Part shown: positions 35,351 to 47,722 of the stretch, piece by piece | Numbering within the stretch: position 1 is the first letter of the stretch | How the letters are laid out: each line of letters begins with the position of its first letter | DNA from: Artemisia argyi | Lineage: Eukaryota > Streptophyta > Magnoliopsida > Asterales > Asteraceae | Assembly: GCA_030686995.1 (NCBI GenBank) | Contig: CM060709.1 | Location: 271,363,913 to 271,427,912 of the forward strand | DNA: 64,000 nucleotides | Direction: 5' to 3' | Program-made: the position numbers and the translations under genes | Notes under the pieces: generated by a model | What the model saw: the letters and a program-made list of their open reading frames with translations, nothing else | The model's database searches: none | Told to the model about the DNA's origin: nothing

Positions 35351-38300
35351 ATGGCTCCAAAGATACGCAAATCCTCCAAACCCTCTAAACCCTCCAAACC
35401 CTCCAAACCCACTAATGAAAGCGAATCCAAAAATCCACCAAACTATGCTACAATCGTCCAACAACAACTTAAGGCACTACTCCCAGAAATTGTCACTCAA
35501 GTGGGTGACCACGTCATTAAAAATGGTGGAAAAGGAAAAAGTCATGGTGATGGAAGTAGTGGTAGTGGTAGTGGCAAGGTGGGATGTACTTTTAAGGAGT
35601 TCACTGTTTGCGGACCGAAGGAGTTTGATGGTAAAGGAGGTGCAATTGCACTTACCCGGTGGATAGAAAAGATGGAGTCGGTTATGGATATTAGTGAATG
35701 TGCTGATCACCAAAAGGTGAAGTATGCGGCTAGTTTCCTAATCAACAAAGCCCTAACCTGGTGGAATACTCAAAAACAGGCTAGGGGTGCGGATGCTACG
35801 ACTGCTATGTCATGGGAAGATTTTAAGGTGTTGATCATAGAGGAGTTTTGTCCAGATAATGAGATGCAGAAGTTGGAGACTCAGTTTTGGAATCATGCTA
35901 TGGTGGGATCTGGTCATGCGACGTATACTGACAAATTCCATGATCTAGCTAGGTTGGTTCCACATTTGGTTACTCCGGAGCCCAAACGTATTGCTAGGTA
36001 CATCAACGGGTTGGTTGCTCAAATTCGTGGTATGGTAAAGGCTACTGAACCAACTACTCTCCAAAGTGCCATACAGAAAGCAGGGGCACTGACTGATGAA
36101 GCGGTTAGTTGTGGGTTACTTCCAAAGAATGGTGAAAAGAGGAAGGAAGAGGGCGAGTCAAGTAAGCATAGAGGTTCTTGGGCAAGCAACAAGAGGGCTA
36201 AGACAGGAAAAGGATTCGCAGCAGTCAATCCGATGGCTACAGATAATCAGGTTAAGGGAGGGTACATGGGTAATGCTCCTAAGTGTGTCACATGTGGCTA
36301 CTTTCATCCACAACATGTGCAGTGTCGTGTGTGTTTCGTCTGCAACAAACCAGGTCACTTTGCAAGGGATTGCAGGTCAGTGAACAGACAGGCGACTCCG
36401 GTTAATGCGGTTAACATGGTGGGTCACGCGAGAGTTTGTTATGAATGTGGGAGTCCAAATCATCTTCGTAGCACGTGTCCTAAGCTGAACAGGGCACCTG
36501 GTCAGGCAGGAAACCGTTTGGCTATTGGGGGAGGTCAGGAACAGGGGAACACTAGAAACCAACCAAGGGGAAGAGTCTTCATCATGGGCGCGAATGAGGC
36601 TCGTCAGGATCCAAAAATCGTGACTGGTACATTTTCTCTTAACAACCATTATGCTACTGTGTTATTTGATTTTGGTGCCGATTTTAGTTTTATCTCCATT
36701 GAGTTTGCGAACATGCTGAACGTAGAGTCTAGTGTGTTAAAACCCAGTTATATTATTGAAGTAGCTAATGGTAAGGAGATAGAAGTTAATAGAATCATCC
36801 GTGGGTGCACTCTACTATTAGAGGATACCCCATTCACTATTGATCTTATACCTTTTGGTCATGGGAGTTTTGATGTATTAGTGGGTATGGATTGGTTATC
36901 AAAACACAAAGCCGCAATTATCTGTCACGAGAAGGTAGTTCGAATCCCGTTAACAAATGGCTACTTTCTCCATGTTGTAGGAGAACGTACTAAAGAAAAC
37001 CCAAAATCCCTTATGAGTGTGAAAACTAATGAACTAAAAGATATTGCTGTTGTCCAAAATTTTCCTGAAGTCTTTCCTGATGACTTGTCTGGATTACCTC
37101 CTAAACGACAAGTCGAATTCCGTATAGACCTAATTCCTGGAGCAACACCTGTTGCCAAATCCCCGTATCGTTTAGCACCTTCAGAAATGTAGGAATTGTC
37201 TAAACAACTCCAAGAACTGCAAGACAAGGGTTTCATCCGCCCAAGTCATTCACCTTGGGGAGCACCTGTCTTATTCGTTAAGAAGAAGGATGGTTCTTTC
37301 CGTATGTGTATTGACTATCGTGCGCTAAACAAGTTAACTATCAAAAATCGTTACCCTCTTCCCAGAATTGATGATCTATTCGATCAGCTGCAGGGTTCCC
37401 GATATTTCTCAAAAATTGATCTTCGTTCTGGTTACCATCAACTGAGAGTACATGAAGCAGACATCCCAAAGACTGCTTTTAGAACTCGTTACGAGCATTT
37501 CGAGTTCACTGTGATGCCTTTTGGGTTAACCAACGCACCTACCATCTTTATGGACCTAATGAACCGCGTATGCAAACCGTACCTGGACAAATTCGTTATT
37601 GTTTTTATCGATGACATCTTAATCTACTCAAAGTCGAAGGTGGAACACGAAAACCACTTGAGACTAATTCTAGAGCTACTTAAAAAGGAACAGTTGTTCG
37701 GTAAATTCTCGAAGTGTGAGTTCTGGTTACAAGAGGTTCAGTTTCTTGGGCATGTGGTGAACAGTAAGGGAATTCAAGTTGACCCCAAAAAGATTGAAGC
37801 AGTGAAGGATTGGAAACCACCTACTACACCATCGGAGATACGTTCTTTCTTGGCTTTAGCAGGTTACTACAGACGATTCATCGCTAATTTTTCCAAAATC
37901 GCCAAACCTCTTACATTGTTGACACAGAAGAATAAAAGGTATGAGTGGAAGGAAGAACAGCAGAAAGCCTTTCAAACTCTTAAAGATAACCTATGTAATG
38001 CCCCAATTTTAACACTTCCAGACGGACCGGATGACTTTGTGGTATATTGTGATGCTTCGAACCAGGGTTTTGGATGTGTACTAATGCAAAGGGGTAAAGT
38101 GATTGCTTATGCTTCTCGACAGTTAAAGATTCATGAGAAGAACTACACCACTCACGACTTGGAACTAGGAGCAGTAGTTTTTGCTCTTAAGAGTTGCAGA
38201 CATTATCTGTATGGGACGAAGAGTATTATTTATACAGACCATAAAAGTCTTCAACATATCTTCGATCAGAAGGAGTTGAATATGCGTCAGAGGCGATGGT

Positions 38301-39883
38301 TAGAACTACTTAGTGATTACGATTGTGATATTCGCTACCACCCAGGCAAGGCGAATGTCGTGGCCGATGCCTTAAGTAGGAAGGAGCGAATTAAACCAAA
38401 GCGTGTACGGGCTATGAGTATGGCTATACAGTCGGGTATTAAGGGAAAAATCTTGGAAGTACAGGTTGAAGCTTGTAAGGACGAGAACATTTTAGCAGAG
38501 ACGCTCCGTGGGTTGGATCAACAGATGGAAAAGAGGACGGATGGTGGATGGTACTTTTTAGATCGAATTTGGGTTCCTTTGGCGGGTAACGTAAGGTCTT
38601 TGATCATGGATGAAGCCCACACCACTAAATACTCCATTCATCCAGGATCCGACAAGATGTACTATGACCTAAGAGATGCTTATTGGTGGCCGGGAATGAA
38701 GAAAGATATAGCCACTTATGTTACTAAATGCTTGACTTGTGCTAAGGTCAAGGCCGAACACCAAAAACCCTCGGGATTATTACAGCAGCCCGAGATTCCC
38801 GAATGGAAATGGGAGAGAATCACCATGGACTTCATTTCTAAGCTTCCTCGTACCAGCAGCGGGCATAATGCAATCTGGGTTATTGTAGATAGATTGACGA
38901 AGTCTGCTCATTTCCTAGCAATCCGAGATGACTATGAGATGGAGAAGTTAGCCAGGATTTACATCAACGAGATAGTGGCAAGGCATGGAGTGCCTGTATC
39001 TATCATATCTGATCGCGACAGTCGATTTACTTCTCGATTCTGGCAATCATTACAGAAGGCTCTAGGGACACGACTAGACATGAGTACGGCATATCATCCG
39101 CAGACTGATGGGCAGAGCGAGCGAACTATTCAGACCTTGGAGGACATGCTCAGAGCATGTGTTTTGGATTTTGGGGGAAGTTGGGATATTCACCTTCCTT
39201 TAGCCGAGTTTTCCTACAATAATAGTTACCACAAAAGTATTCGATGTGCTCCATTCCATATGCTCTATGGAAGAAAATGTAGATCACCAATTTTGTGGGC
39301 TGAAGTTGGAGAGAGTCAAATGATTGGTCCGGAAATTGTAACTGATACTACGGATAAGATTTTTCAGATCAAGGAAAGACTTAAGGCAGCTAGGGATCGT
39401 CAAAAGAGTTATGCTGATAAACGACGTAGACCTTTGGAATTTAATGTTGGTGATCATGTACTACTCAAAGTGTCACCTTGGAAAGGAGTGGTACGTTTTG
39501 GTAAAAAGGGAAAGTTAGCACCCAGATATGTGGGACCATTTGAGGTTTTAGAACGTATTGGGCCTGTAGCTTATCGACTGAGATTGCCACAAGAATTGAG
39601 CAACATTCACGATACTTTTCATGTGTCCAATTTGAAGAAGTGTCTGGCAGATGCAAATTTGCATGTGCCATTGGACGAGTTGAAGATAAAAAACAACTTA
39701 AGTTTTGTAGAAGAACCGGTTGAAATTATGGATAGGGAAGTAAAGAGCCTAAAGCGTGGCAAGATATCTTTAGTCAAGGTCCGATGGAACTCGAAGAGAG
39801 GACCTGAGTTTACTTGGGAGCGGGAAGACGACATGAAAGCTAAATACCCACATTTTTTTGTTGAGCAGAGTTCTAGTAGTTGA
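35351..39883 (+). pseudogene. Tekay-like gag-pol polyprotein with one stop
   Basis: One frame of about 1510 codons, broken only by TAG at 37190-37192. Order: a Ser/Lys/Pro-rich start and gag (to about residue 250), zinc knuckles CFVCNKPGHFARDC (~328) and CYECGSPNHLRSTC (~363), and protease at about 440. Reverse transcriptase follows ([16 protein letters not shown] at 37604), then RNase H ([16 protein letters not shown]), integrase (HHCC finger ending CLTCAK; MDF, SDRDSRF and GQSERTIQ catalytic regions) and a chromodomain-like end ([16 protein letters not shown]). The protease motif reads LFDFGADFSF; family members have DTG or DSG there, so the catalytic-site loop is altered. The ATG at 35351 was chosen; the GTG just before it is not a plant start. 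Confidence 0.95.
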
Positions 39884-39889
39884 TCCAGT

Positions 39890-39926
39890 TGAATTTCGGG
39901 ACGAAATCCTTCTAACGGGGTGATAC
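39890..39926 (+). other. Pre-LTR region with weak polypurine tract
   Basis: TTTCGGGACGAAATCC then AACGGGGTGATAC ends exactly at the 3' LTR. Active Tekay/Del elements usually have a longer G/A run here; this one is interrupted by T and C. Confidence 0.55.
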
Positions 39927-42330
39927 TGTGAGAACCCTCACTTTCTGGTTAGTCGTTTTACGTATGATCTTTATCCTCTAAGTTATTTAACTCATTTAAT
40001 TCTGAGCCCTACTCTAGAAGTCGTCAACGTTTACCTAAGAGAGCTTTAGAATTCATTCAATGCATAAGAATTATCTATCATAAACTACTAAACCATACTA
40101 CAAAAATAATTCTAGGCAGCATACATGTTAAAAGTAGGTTATAATCTAAGCTAAATCCTAACAATGTTAAATACCTTATAAATATATATAAATCAAAGTA
40201 AATAATTAGTATATATGTATGCCACACGTTTAATAAGTCACATGGGTGCCCAACATTTTTATTTGTACACGTTCACATTTTGAAGAACAATATAACACAT
40301 TTGAAATGTTTGAAAGAATGAGTCATCCTTTAGACTCGGCACCTCTCAGCCCATATCTTCCCTTCATCTCTCATTATATCAACTGTACTTCATTTTTTTT
40401 CCCCACACTCTCACAATAACCCTAAAAAAAGAAATAGAACTAACACAAAGTCGGCTGTACATTACTCTCAAGAAAAGAAGGTACGAAGGGTAGATAAGGT
40501 GGTGAAATCGGTCTTGTTTCTGGTTGGGCTTTGGGTTGGTTCGAGGGGTGTGGATTTGGTTCGAAGTTTTAAGTCTGGTTCTTGTGTTCTATTCTGATCC
40601 TACATTCGACCAGAGGTATCCCTATCTCGTCTCGTGTTTTTGTATTCAATCTGTTAATCATGGTTACAAATAAAGCATGAACACAAATCTAATGTATTTA
40701 TTAAATATGTATATACGTATAACCTGAATTAAAACGAGTAAAGGAAACCTATACGTAGCATGAAATCATGAATCTATAACTCATATACGTCGACCTATTT
40801 CAGTTTCGAATCATGCGATATATGTTGTATTATATGAACCGATTGAGGACTAAAACATACATGTATAAACTTGTGAATTGGAGTCGTATCGAACCTGTAG
40901 AAAGGTGTGAGTTAATAGATGTTGAATCAGGTGTGAAAGTGTAATGTGTGAGTGTGGTCATGAAGGGCTGTATGCATGCGTTAGTTTGTCATTTGAAAAC
41001 ATATATAAAGGGGTGTGTGATCATATCTGGAAATGAAGTAAAGGGTTTGGTCTGTTTTGAGTCTCGTTATTATGGCTGTAAAATGGGGTGTTGTGCATGA
41101 GTTTGAGTAGTCTAAAATGATCTAAGAAATCTTTGAACCTGGTTTTATACGCATAGGAGCACATGCTATTTTTAAGGCTCGCCTTTGATTTAAAAGTGGA
41201 TCCTTTGTCTCGTTAAACTAAACTTGGAAACTGCATGAATTCATAACAAGTATAAGTCCATTTCTATTATATGTCTTTTATATGAACATGTATAATGCTT
41301 ATGAATCGGATAAGTCTACAACAAATATGTATAGAGTAATCAGATAAAAAGAATAAGTCTAGTAAGTCATTTAGTCTCGTTTTATTGGTCACCAAAAATC
41401 ATACAAACAAACATAAAATTTTACACTTATATCTGCTCTTTAGTATACGACTAAAACATGGGGATAAATATAAATAATAAGGCTGGAATATGCATGTGTA
41501 ATATACGTGATAATATTTTCTAAAATGGCTAAATCCAAAACCAGTTATAATAAATCTTAAAAGAACTAATTTACATAATAAACCCTAAACTATGAAATTG
41601 TCATTTTTAAACCTTTAATATTATTTAATTTTTATTTAAAAAATTTAAAGTATAATAAACTTAATAATAGGTTATTAAGTAATGAGTGATACCTAAATTG
41701 TGTAGATCCACTGAAGGAAGAGTAGCCGGGATTCTTCATTTATTTCTTGTGATTCACTATATTGGATTTGGCATTGTCTTTTTGATTTCGAGGTGAGTTT
41801 TCGTGGCCCCTTTTTACTTATGTTTTACTTGGGGGAGAATGATACTCAAAAGTTGTTTTCCTGTTGTGCTCAAACTTTTACTTTACTTGGACAAGTTATT
41901 GTGCTTATGATTGTGCTAGGTGCATTAGTAGTTTATTGTGTGGATTCTTACTGTGTGATCTCATGTCTTGGATTCACTCCAATTGACATGGGAGTATTAT
42001 GTTGTGTGGTCTCATGTCATGATTGACATGGGAGTACTCATGTGTTAGCTCCAGCTGGTAGGCATGCATGTTGTACACTATATACTTTTGGAGATGAAGA
42101 ATGTGATGATTGGATTATCGGTTGGTTATGATGTACTAATTGCCCTATGCCACTTTATTGTTTGCACACTTGTCCTATATCTTATGCATGGCAAAATGAT
42201 ACATGTTTACTTTAAACCTACGAGCTCACCAACATTATGTTAAAACCATGTGTTATGACTATTCCATTTCTTGTTATGACGATTCCATTTCTTGTTACAC
42301 CTCGAGTTTCCGCCTTTGCGGGGTGTGACA
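39927..42330 (+). repeat. 3' LTR of the Tekay-like element
   Basis: 2404 bases matching 31853-34824, except for the missing block between ACATTATGTT (about 42240) and ACCATGTGTTATGAC. At the joint a 23-base segment containing GTTATGACGATTCC is present twice in tandem. Confidence 0.92.
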
Positions 42331-42348
42331 CCTTTAAATTAAGCTTTA

Positions 42349-42577
42349 GAGTAAAATACACTGTTTGTCCTTTAACTTGTATACAAAATACACATTGAGT
42401 CCCAAATTCAAAATAAATATGCCCAAGGTCCCAACTATTCCCTTTAACTTAACACCGTCAGTCAATGGCTATTAAGTCCCCATGTGCCTTGCACATGAGG
42501 GTATTTTGGTCATTTCACCGCATTATGTAGTAATTAATTTGGTACAACCTTAGGGACAAATCGTGTGTAATTTACTC
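42349..42577 (+). mobile_element. MITE with about 24-bp inverted ends
   Basis: GAGTAAAATACAC..TTTGTCC at the left is inverted to GGGACAAATCGTGTGTAATT then TACTC at the right. It is 229 bases and non-coding. No convincing target duplication was found, so the superfamily is not assigned. It lies 13 bases beyond the gypsy target site. Confidence 0.7.
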
Positions 42578-43279
42578 CATCACCTCATCCACCATATTTC
42601 TTCTTCATCTCCACTCACCACCACTAATCATTACAACCATCCACCACCGACTACCACCATTATAGCCATCCAACTATTGTTTTTAGGTATTACTAGGAAG
42701 TAGGGGTGTTATCAGGTGGAGTTGATTCAGGTTTAGATTATAAAAAAGTATCCCGCAAAGGGCGAAACCCAATCTTATAAGAAATCGGGTTATTAGATTC
42801 GGGCGCAATTCTTTCCTTTCGGGGTTTCCGGGTTATAAGATAGGCCCAACTTTACATAAATAAACTAGTTGACTCCATAAAATGATAGGTGAATTCTATA
42901 TGTATGCTTTCAACATTAGGAACTTAAACGGTTAATCTACACAACAAACTTTATGATGCATCAATCATTTTTTAGATGATTAGCCATACATTTTGTCCAA
43001 GGGACAATATGTGAACATGGCCCCAAAACTGTTTAAGACTGATACATTAATCCGCTTAAGAGAATGTAGGCTCACTTTTTTAAAAGAAAAAGATACAATG
43101 AAAACGAGAACCTTAAACTATATTTGCAAATTGATCTCTTTGAAATCAATTTAGCTACACGGTCCAAGAATAGCCAAAATATCAAAGGGGCCTCAAATAT
43201 AAGGGGGTGCTTGGTGGGGGGTTAAGGGGGTGGGGAATGGGTAAGGTATTCAAAAAGGCTCATCTCACTCATTATTTTG
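42578..43279 (+). other. Intergenic, nothing firm
   Basis: A CCACCA-rich stretch (42580-42680) and a G-rich stretch (43200-43245) are the only compositional features. No recognisable gene. Confidence 0.35.
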
Positions 43280-43986
43280 TAAGGGTGAGAAAACAAAACC
43301 GAAAAACCCAAAACCGAACCGAAAATCGTAAAAACTGAACCCAAAAAACCGACCGAAACTAAAAACAGATCGTTCGGTTTTTTATTTTTCAAAAACCGAA
43401 AAATACGGTTCGGTTTCGATTTTCATCCAAAAACTGAACCGTAAAAACCTAACCGAACCAATTATATTATATAATTAATATAATATGAATAAATAACTAA
43501 ATAAATTAAATTTATAAATTCATATTCATTTTGTGGGTAGATTTATAAAATATTATCTTAACGCTTATGTTTATATGCGTGTTTGTCGTGTCGTGTGTTT
43601 ACTTGAGAATATATCAATAAATATATAACGATAATCATACTATGTGTATGTTCATTTGCATGTGTGTTTCTCATCTGTATGTGTATAATTATAGAATTAT
43701 GCAATAAATATTATTTTATTTAGATTGACAAAAATAAAAATAAAAAATAAAAAATAAAAAAAATAACCAATTTTCTATATAAAACAATTTTGTTGGTATA
43801 AATTTGCCATGCCCAAATATAAACGGTTAAAAAGCGAAAAAAAGAACCGAAACCGATTATAAACCGACAAAACCGAACTGCCAAAAACCGAATGGTTTCG
43901 GTTTTGGGTTCTATAAAATCCGAACATTTCGGTTCGGTTTCGGTTTTAGCCAAAAACCGACCCAAATCGAACTGTGCACACCCCTA
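43280..43986 (+). mobile_element. Non-autonomous hAT-like element, GGTTCGG-rich
   Basis: Ends TAAGGGTG and CACCCCTA with the 8-base duplication TTATTTTG on both sides (43272-43279 and 43987-43994). The subterminal parts are full of CCGAAC/GGTTCGG phrases in opposite orientation at the two ends. It is 707 bases, and no transposase frame is seen. Confidence 0.82.
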
Positions 43987-44062
43987 TTATTTTGTGCTTG
44001 GTTAGTGAGTGCAAAGAGATTGATTACCCTGTATTGGGTAATCAACCATTATAGAGTAAATT

Positions 44063-44083
44063 GGGGGAGGGGGGGGGGGGTAA
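44063..44083 (+). repeat. G-rich tract
   Basis: GGGGGAGGGGGGGGGGGG lies just before the non-autonomous LTR element. The phrase GATTGATTACCC occurs on both sides in this neighbourhood, but no element could be delimited. Confidence 0.6.
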
Positions 44084-44125
44084 GGGATTGATTACCCACC
44101 TCACTCATTTTTTTACATTCCCTTT

Positions 44126-44444
44126 TGTAGGATCATAAGTTTATGTTAATTATGTGATTCGGGAGGTCGGGTTTGGTGGAAGAAGATGAAAGCCATGGTT
44201 AGAGAGAGAGAGTAGAGAGAGAAAGGAAACAAGTGTGTTTTATTGAATGATAAAATGAAAGAGTAAATTACACCAAGTCTCACCCCTCCATGGAAGTATG
44301 GAGGGGTATATAAAGCCTAACACATGCTATACTATTGCAATATTACATAACTAGTCCATGTGTTTTGGCTTAACAAGATAGTAAATGTAATCCCGTAAAT
44401 GTCGTTCCATTTACGTGTTAGGATCAAAAACTTTGATCCCAACA
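44126..44444 (-). repeat. 3' LTR of the non-autonomous element
   Basis: 319 bases indistinguishable from 47342-47660. It contains an AGAGAGAG run, TATATAAAG, and two hairpins on the minus strand near the LTR start (GGATCAAAG/TTTTTGATCC and CGTAAATG/CATTTACG). Confidence 0.93.
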
Positions 44445-44460
44445 ATCTTCCCCCAATGGG
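44445..44460 (-). other. Polypurine tract of the non-autonomous element
   Basis: On the minus strand CCATTGGGGGGAAGAT leads directly into the LTR start TGTTGGGATC. Similar TTGGGGGGAAG tracts recur at about 44648, 44720, 45100 and 45190 (minus strand). Confidence 0.7.
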
Positions 44461-46699
44461 GCGACATAAGGGATTACTTACAACATTTCCTACAAGTACG
44501 ATTACAAATAAAGAAAGGTCTTCATCGGCTCTTCAAGTGCTGAGGATGACTACAGTTGACGCTCTTTGTCTTCATCTTGTACCTCGGCTTGAGAACTTTA
44601 TCTTTACTTGTAGGCAAATGATGTAATATGCATGAAATGGATTAACTTCCCCCCAATTCATGCTGCATGTCTTTAGCGGCTTCTTCGTACACTTCTTTTT
44701 GACGAAGTTTCTGAATCAGCTTCCCCCCAAACTGGCAACCGTTTTCAGCAGATTCGAAACTTTGATGTAGTAAACAAGTCTTCTAACTTTTGAAGTTTTT
44801 AGTACGCAGCGGAATTTGTAGATGACACAGTAAACCACACCAAGCAAATCTGACTAGTCACTTAATCACAGTTGTACTCAATGTGGAAGCTCCGTTCGGG
44901 GGTAACATGCAAGAAATCAGCAAGATCTTCTCACTTAAGTAGGCTACTTCACACTTCACAACCTGCGAGAGTTGAAACGATTACACCAAAGTCACAAAAT
45001 TTAACCACTGATCATCTCTGCGGACGACTCTCCGGTAGTAATAAAATTGTAAGCTCGATCACGTGAGTCTATTATGCGTCCCTGATGTGCACATTTCTTC
45101 CCCCTAATTGCAGAACCTCGTGGAAAATGAGTGTTTTCTCAAAGAAGTCAAGAAAAGGGTAAAAAAGAAAAGAACACCCACTCTATCTTCCCCCACGATG
45201 TCTTCGCGGAATCGGAAGCATACACACTATGTTTACGATGGAAAACGGAGGCAGCGTAACCCCATATGTCTAACTAACCGATTATGTGTGAAGTATTAAA
45301 AAATAGCCAGTGAGAATCAACTGCTGATAAGCAACTCTACTCTTTGATACTCTTCTCATCTAACTCTTTACCGACCCCATTATCATTCTATCGGCTCTTT
45401 GTAGTGACTACTGATGGAGAAAAATTCAATATTATGAACTTGAGAGCGAAGTAAAATAGCCCAAACTTGTGACTTAAACTTGCACTAATGTATGACTAAG
45501 AGCGGTGTAGAGAGTTCGTACACCATCGAATCTCTAAGTACTCTATACTCATCAACCAACCAACCATCAAGTATAAGACGTACATCACCTCTTGACTATC
45601 CACAACTTCGTGTGATACTGAGCACTACAACGTAACTCCTTAAAGTGATAGTTATTTTGTGGTAATAGAAAGAAGGAATCACAAAAATAACTAGATATCC
45701 AAGTCTTCATCATTTTAAAGGTTAAAAGCTCGAACAAGGATCTCAAAGAATCATGCATCCAACCAACCCCGATATCTTCAAGATACTAAGTACACGCACC
45801 CGTGATATTCCACTTCAACCTCAAATAAATAATAATGAATCATCGCCGTAGTCACATCTTGCGGTTAAATGCCCAAAACTAGCCTTTTGAAGGTTTAGGT
45901 GAACTTTGATAATGGTTTCCCGATCTTGTCAAAAATTGTATCCCCGTGAAAATTTGCAATTATCCAAAATACCACATTTTTTGCCAAAGTATTATACCAA
46001 AAATGTAACACTTTGTATTTTGAAAATACATATGAGTAATTAAAATTTAGCCCATGTGTTAATTTGATATAACTATTTTGATTCCAAGAGCCCAAGCCAT
46101 AAAAAATTGGTTATACGGTTCAGCCCAAGGTGACACAAGAGTAATGCCCGGCCTATTAACAAGAAGATGTACCAGCCCGGTCCAATACACTTAAAATACT
46201 GCCTAGCCCACACAGATTCAGAATGATAAGTCCATATCACAATTTCGTGTGATATATCATTATATCAAGCACGTATGACCTAATCTCACACGCCTCATCT
46301 GCTCACTTTGAATAAGCAGTCACCAACTACTCCAAAATTACTTCCAAACCGATCACATAACTCATCTCATCATCTCGATTAAATCAACAACAAAGCCGAT
46401 TGACTAACATTAACAATTGAAGAATATGTCTCACAATCCGATATACTCAAACACAAGAACAATCCTACCGTGACCTTTTTCTACAGTTGTTGCACGTTTT
46501 CGAATCAAGAAGATGTTGACGAGGTTTCAAGGATCCTTTGGAGGGTCAAAGGTAGGTTCATCAAGTGTTGTTGTCGTTCTTAGTTGAGGCAGTGTTTAGG
46601 TTTGGATATAACACGTTGTGGACTGATGATGGTTTTAAGACTGAGGTCTATGAGTTGTTGGTATAGAGGTTTTGGTCATGGTCAAACTCTCTTCATCTT

Positions 46700-46960
46700 A
46701 TTCTGTATTCTCGAAACATTTACTGTTTTCGAAACTTTTTACAAAAGATTGCGAAACATGGTAAATCTTGTGTTTGCGAAATATTTCTTAGAGATTTATC
46801 AAGAATATGTTATTATCGAGAACAGGTTTTACATAAGCATGGCATTGTCGAGATCTTTGACTTATCGAGAACATCAAATATATGAACCAGAAATGGGTTA
46901 TCGAGAACATGGTCAAGGTTTTCGAGAACTTTTGGTTATCGAGAAAAGATTTCGATAACA
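46700..46960 (+). repeat. Dispersed ATCGAGAAC repeat
   Basis: TTATCGAGAAC(A) occurs at about 46812, 46863, 46898 and 46936, with variants GTCGAGATC and TTTCGAGAAC between them. Spacing is irregular, at 20-50 bases. It lies inside the non-autonomous element and codes for nothing recognised. Confidence 0.55.
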
Positions 46961-47319
46961 AGGGTTAAGAAACTTGCTCGAAAATTTCTTTACAAGAAAT
47001 TTCGAAACTCAATGGTATAGACCTGTAAACCAATACTCCGACTTCCGACCATATTTTCTGACTATTGTTTTTCACGAGATATATTGTGGTGTAAAAGTGT
47101 CAAAATAGTGTAGTAGAAAAGTTGTAACTATGGACCAACTTTAGATACATAAAACAGTTATGAAGTTGACAACCACAAAAGCTATGATAAAAAAATTTAT
47201 CATGAACTGATTGTGACCAAACAGTCTCAAAACAGATTCGGCACAATCTCAAAACAGATTCGACACCACAAAAAAATACAACTTTTGACAAGATAAAAGC
47301 ACAATAATCAACAAAGTAA

Positions 47320-47341
47320 CAACCTTGGCTCTGATGCCACT
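47320..47341 (-). other. Primer binding site of the non-autonomous element
   Basis: On the minus strand TGGCATCAGAGCCAAGG follows the LTR after two bases and differs from the initiator-Met site TGGTATCAGAGCC by one base. It fixes the element orientation. Confidence 0.8.
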
Positions 47342-47660
47342 TGTAGGATCATAAGTTTATGTTAATTATGTGATTCGGGAGGTCGGGTTTGGTGGAAGAA
47401 GATGAAAGCCATGGTTAGAGAGAGAGAGTAGAGAGAGAAAGGAAACAAGTGTGTTTTATTGAATGATAAAATGAAAGAGTAAATTACACCAAGTCTCACC
47501 CCTCCATGGAAGTATGGAGGGGTATATAAAGCCTAACACATGCTATACTATTGCAATATTACATAACTAGTCCATGTGTTTTGGCTTAACAAGATAGTAA
47601 ATGTAATCCCGTAAATGTCGTTCCATTTACGTGTTAGGATCAAAAACTTTGATCCCAACA
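47342..47660 (-). repeat. 5' LTR of the non-autonomous element
   Basis: Full-length partner of 44126-44444, with the second CCTTT copy just outside. The absence of visible differences implies a very recent insertion or recent conversion between the LTRs. Confidence 0.93.
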
Positions 47661-47722
47661 CCTTTCCCCACTTTGAACCAAGCGGGCCCTCAATCATATT
47701 TAATGGTGAACACAATGTTTTA

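Larger units (their letters stand above)
31853..42330 (+). mobile_element. Tekay/Del-like Ty3/gypsy element, full length
   Basis: The element is 10,478 bases long, has TGTGAGAACC...GGTGTGACA LTRs and is flanked by CCTTT at 31848-31852 and 42331-42335. It has a primer site, one long gag-pol frame with an integrase-chromodomain, and a pre-LTR stretch (TTTCGGGACGAAATCC) typical of Tekay/Del chromoviruses. The LTRs are very similar over most of their length with scattered differences. The 5' LTR is longer because of a MITE and because the 3' LTR carries a deletion. One in-frame stop interrupts the polyprotein. Confidence 0.95.
44126..47660 (-). mobile_element. Non-autonomous LTR retrotransposon, recent
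   Basis: Two 319-base direct repeats (44126-44444 and 47342-47660) with TG...CA ends are flanked by CCTTT at 44121-44125 and 47661-47665. By eye the repeats are identical. On the minus strand TGGCATCAGAGCC follows the LTR at 47342 and fits the initiator-Met primer site, and a GGGGGAAG tract abuts the other LTR, so the element runs leftward. The 2.9-kb interior has no recognisable gag, protease, reverse transcriptase or integrase, so it depends on another element. Clade is uncertain; the primer-site form resembles Copia. Confidence 0.93.

Noticed and set aside
31853..42330. Endogenous pararetrovirus (Caulimoviridae) as the source of the RT gene
   Set aside because: It has LTRs, a target duplication, integrase and a chromodomain, and no movement protein, so it is a Ty3/gypsy element.
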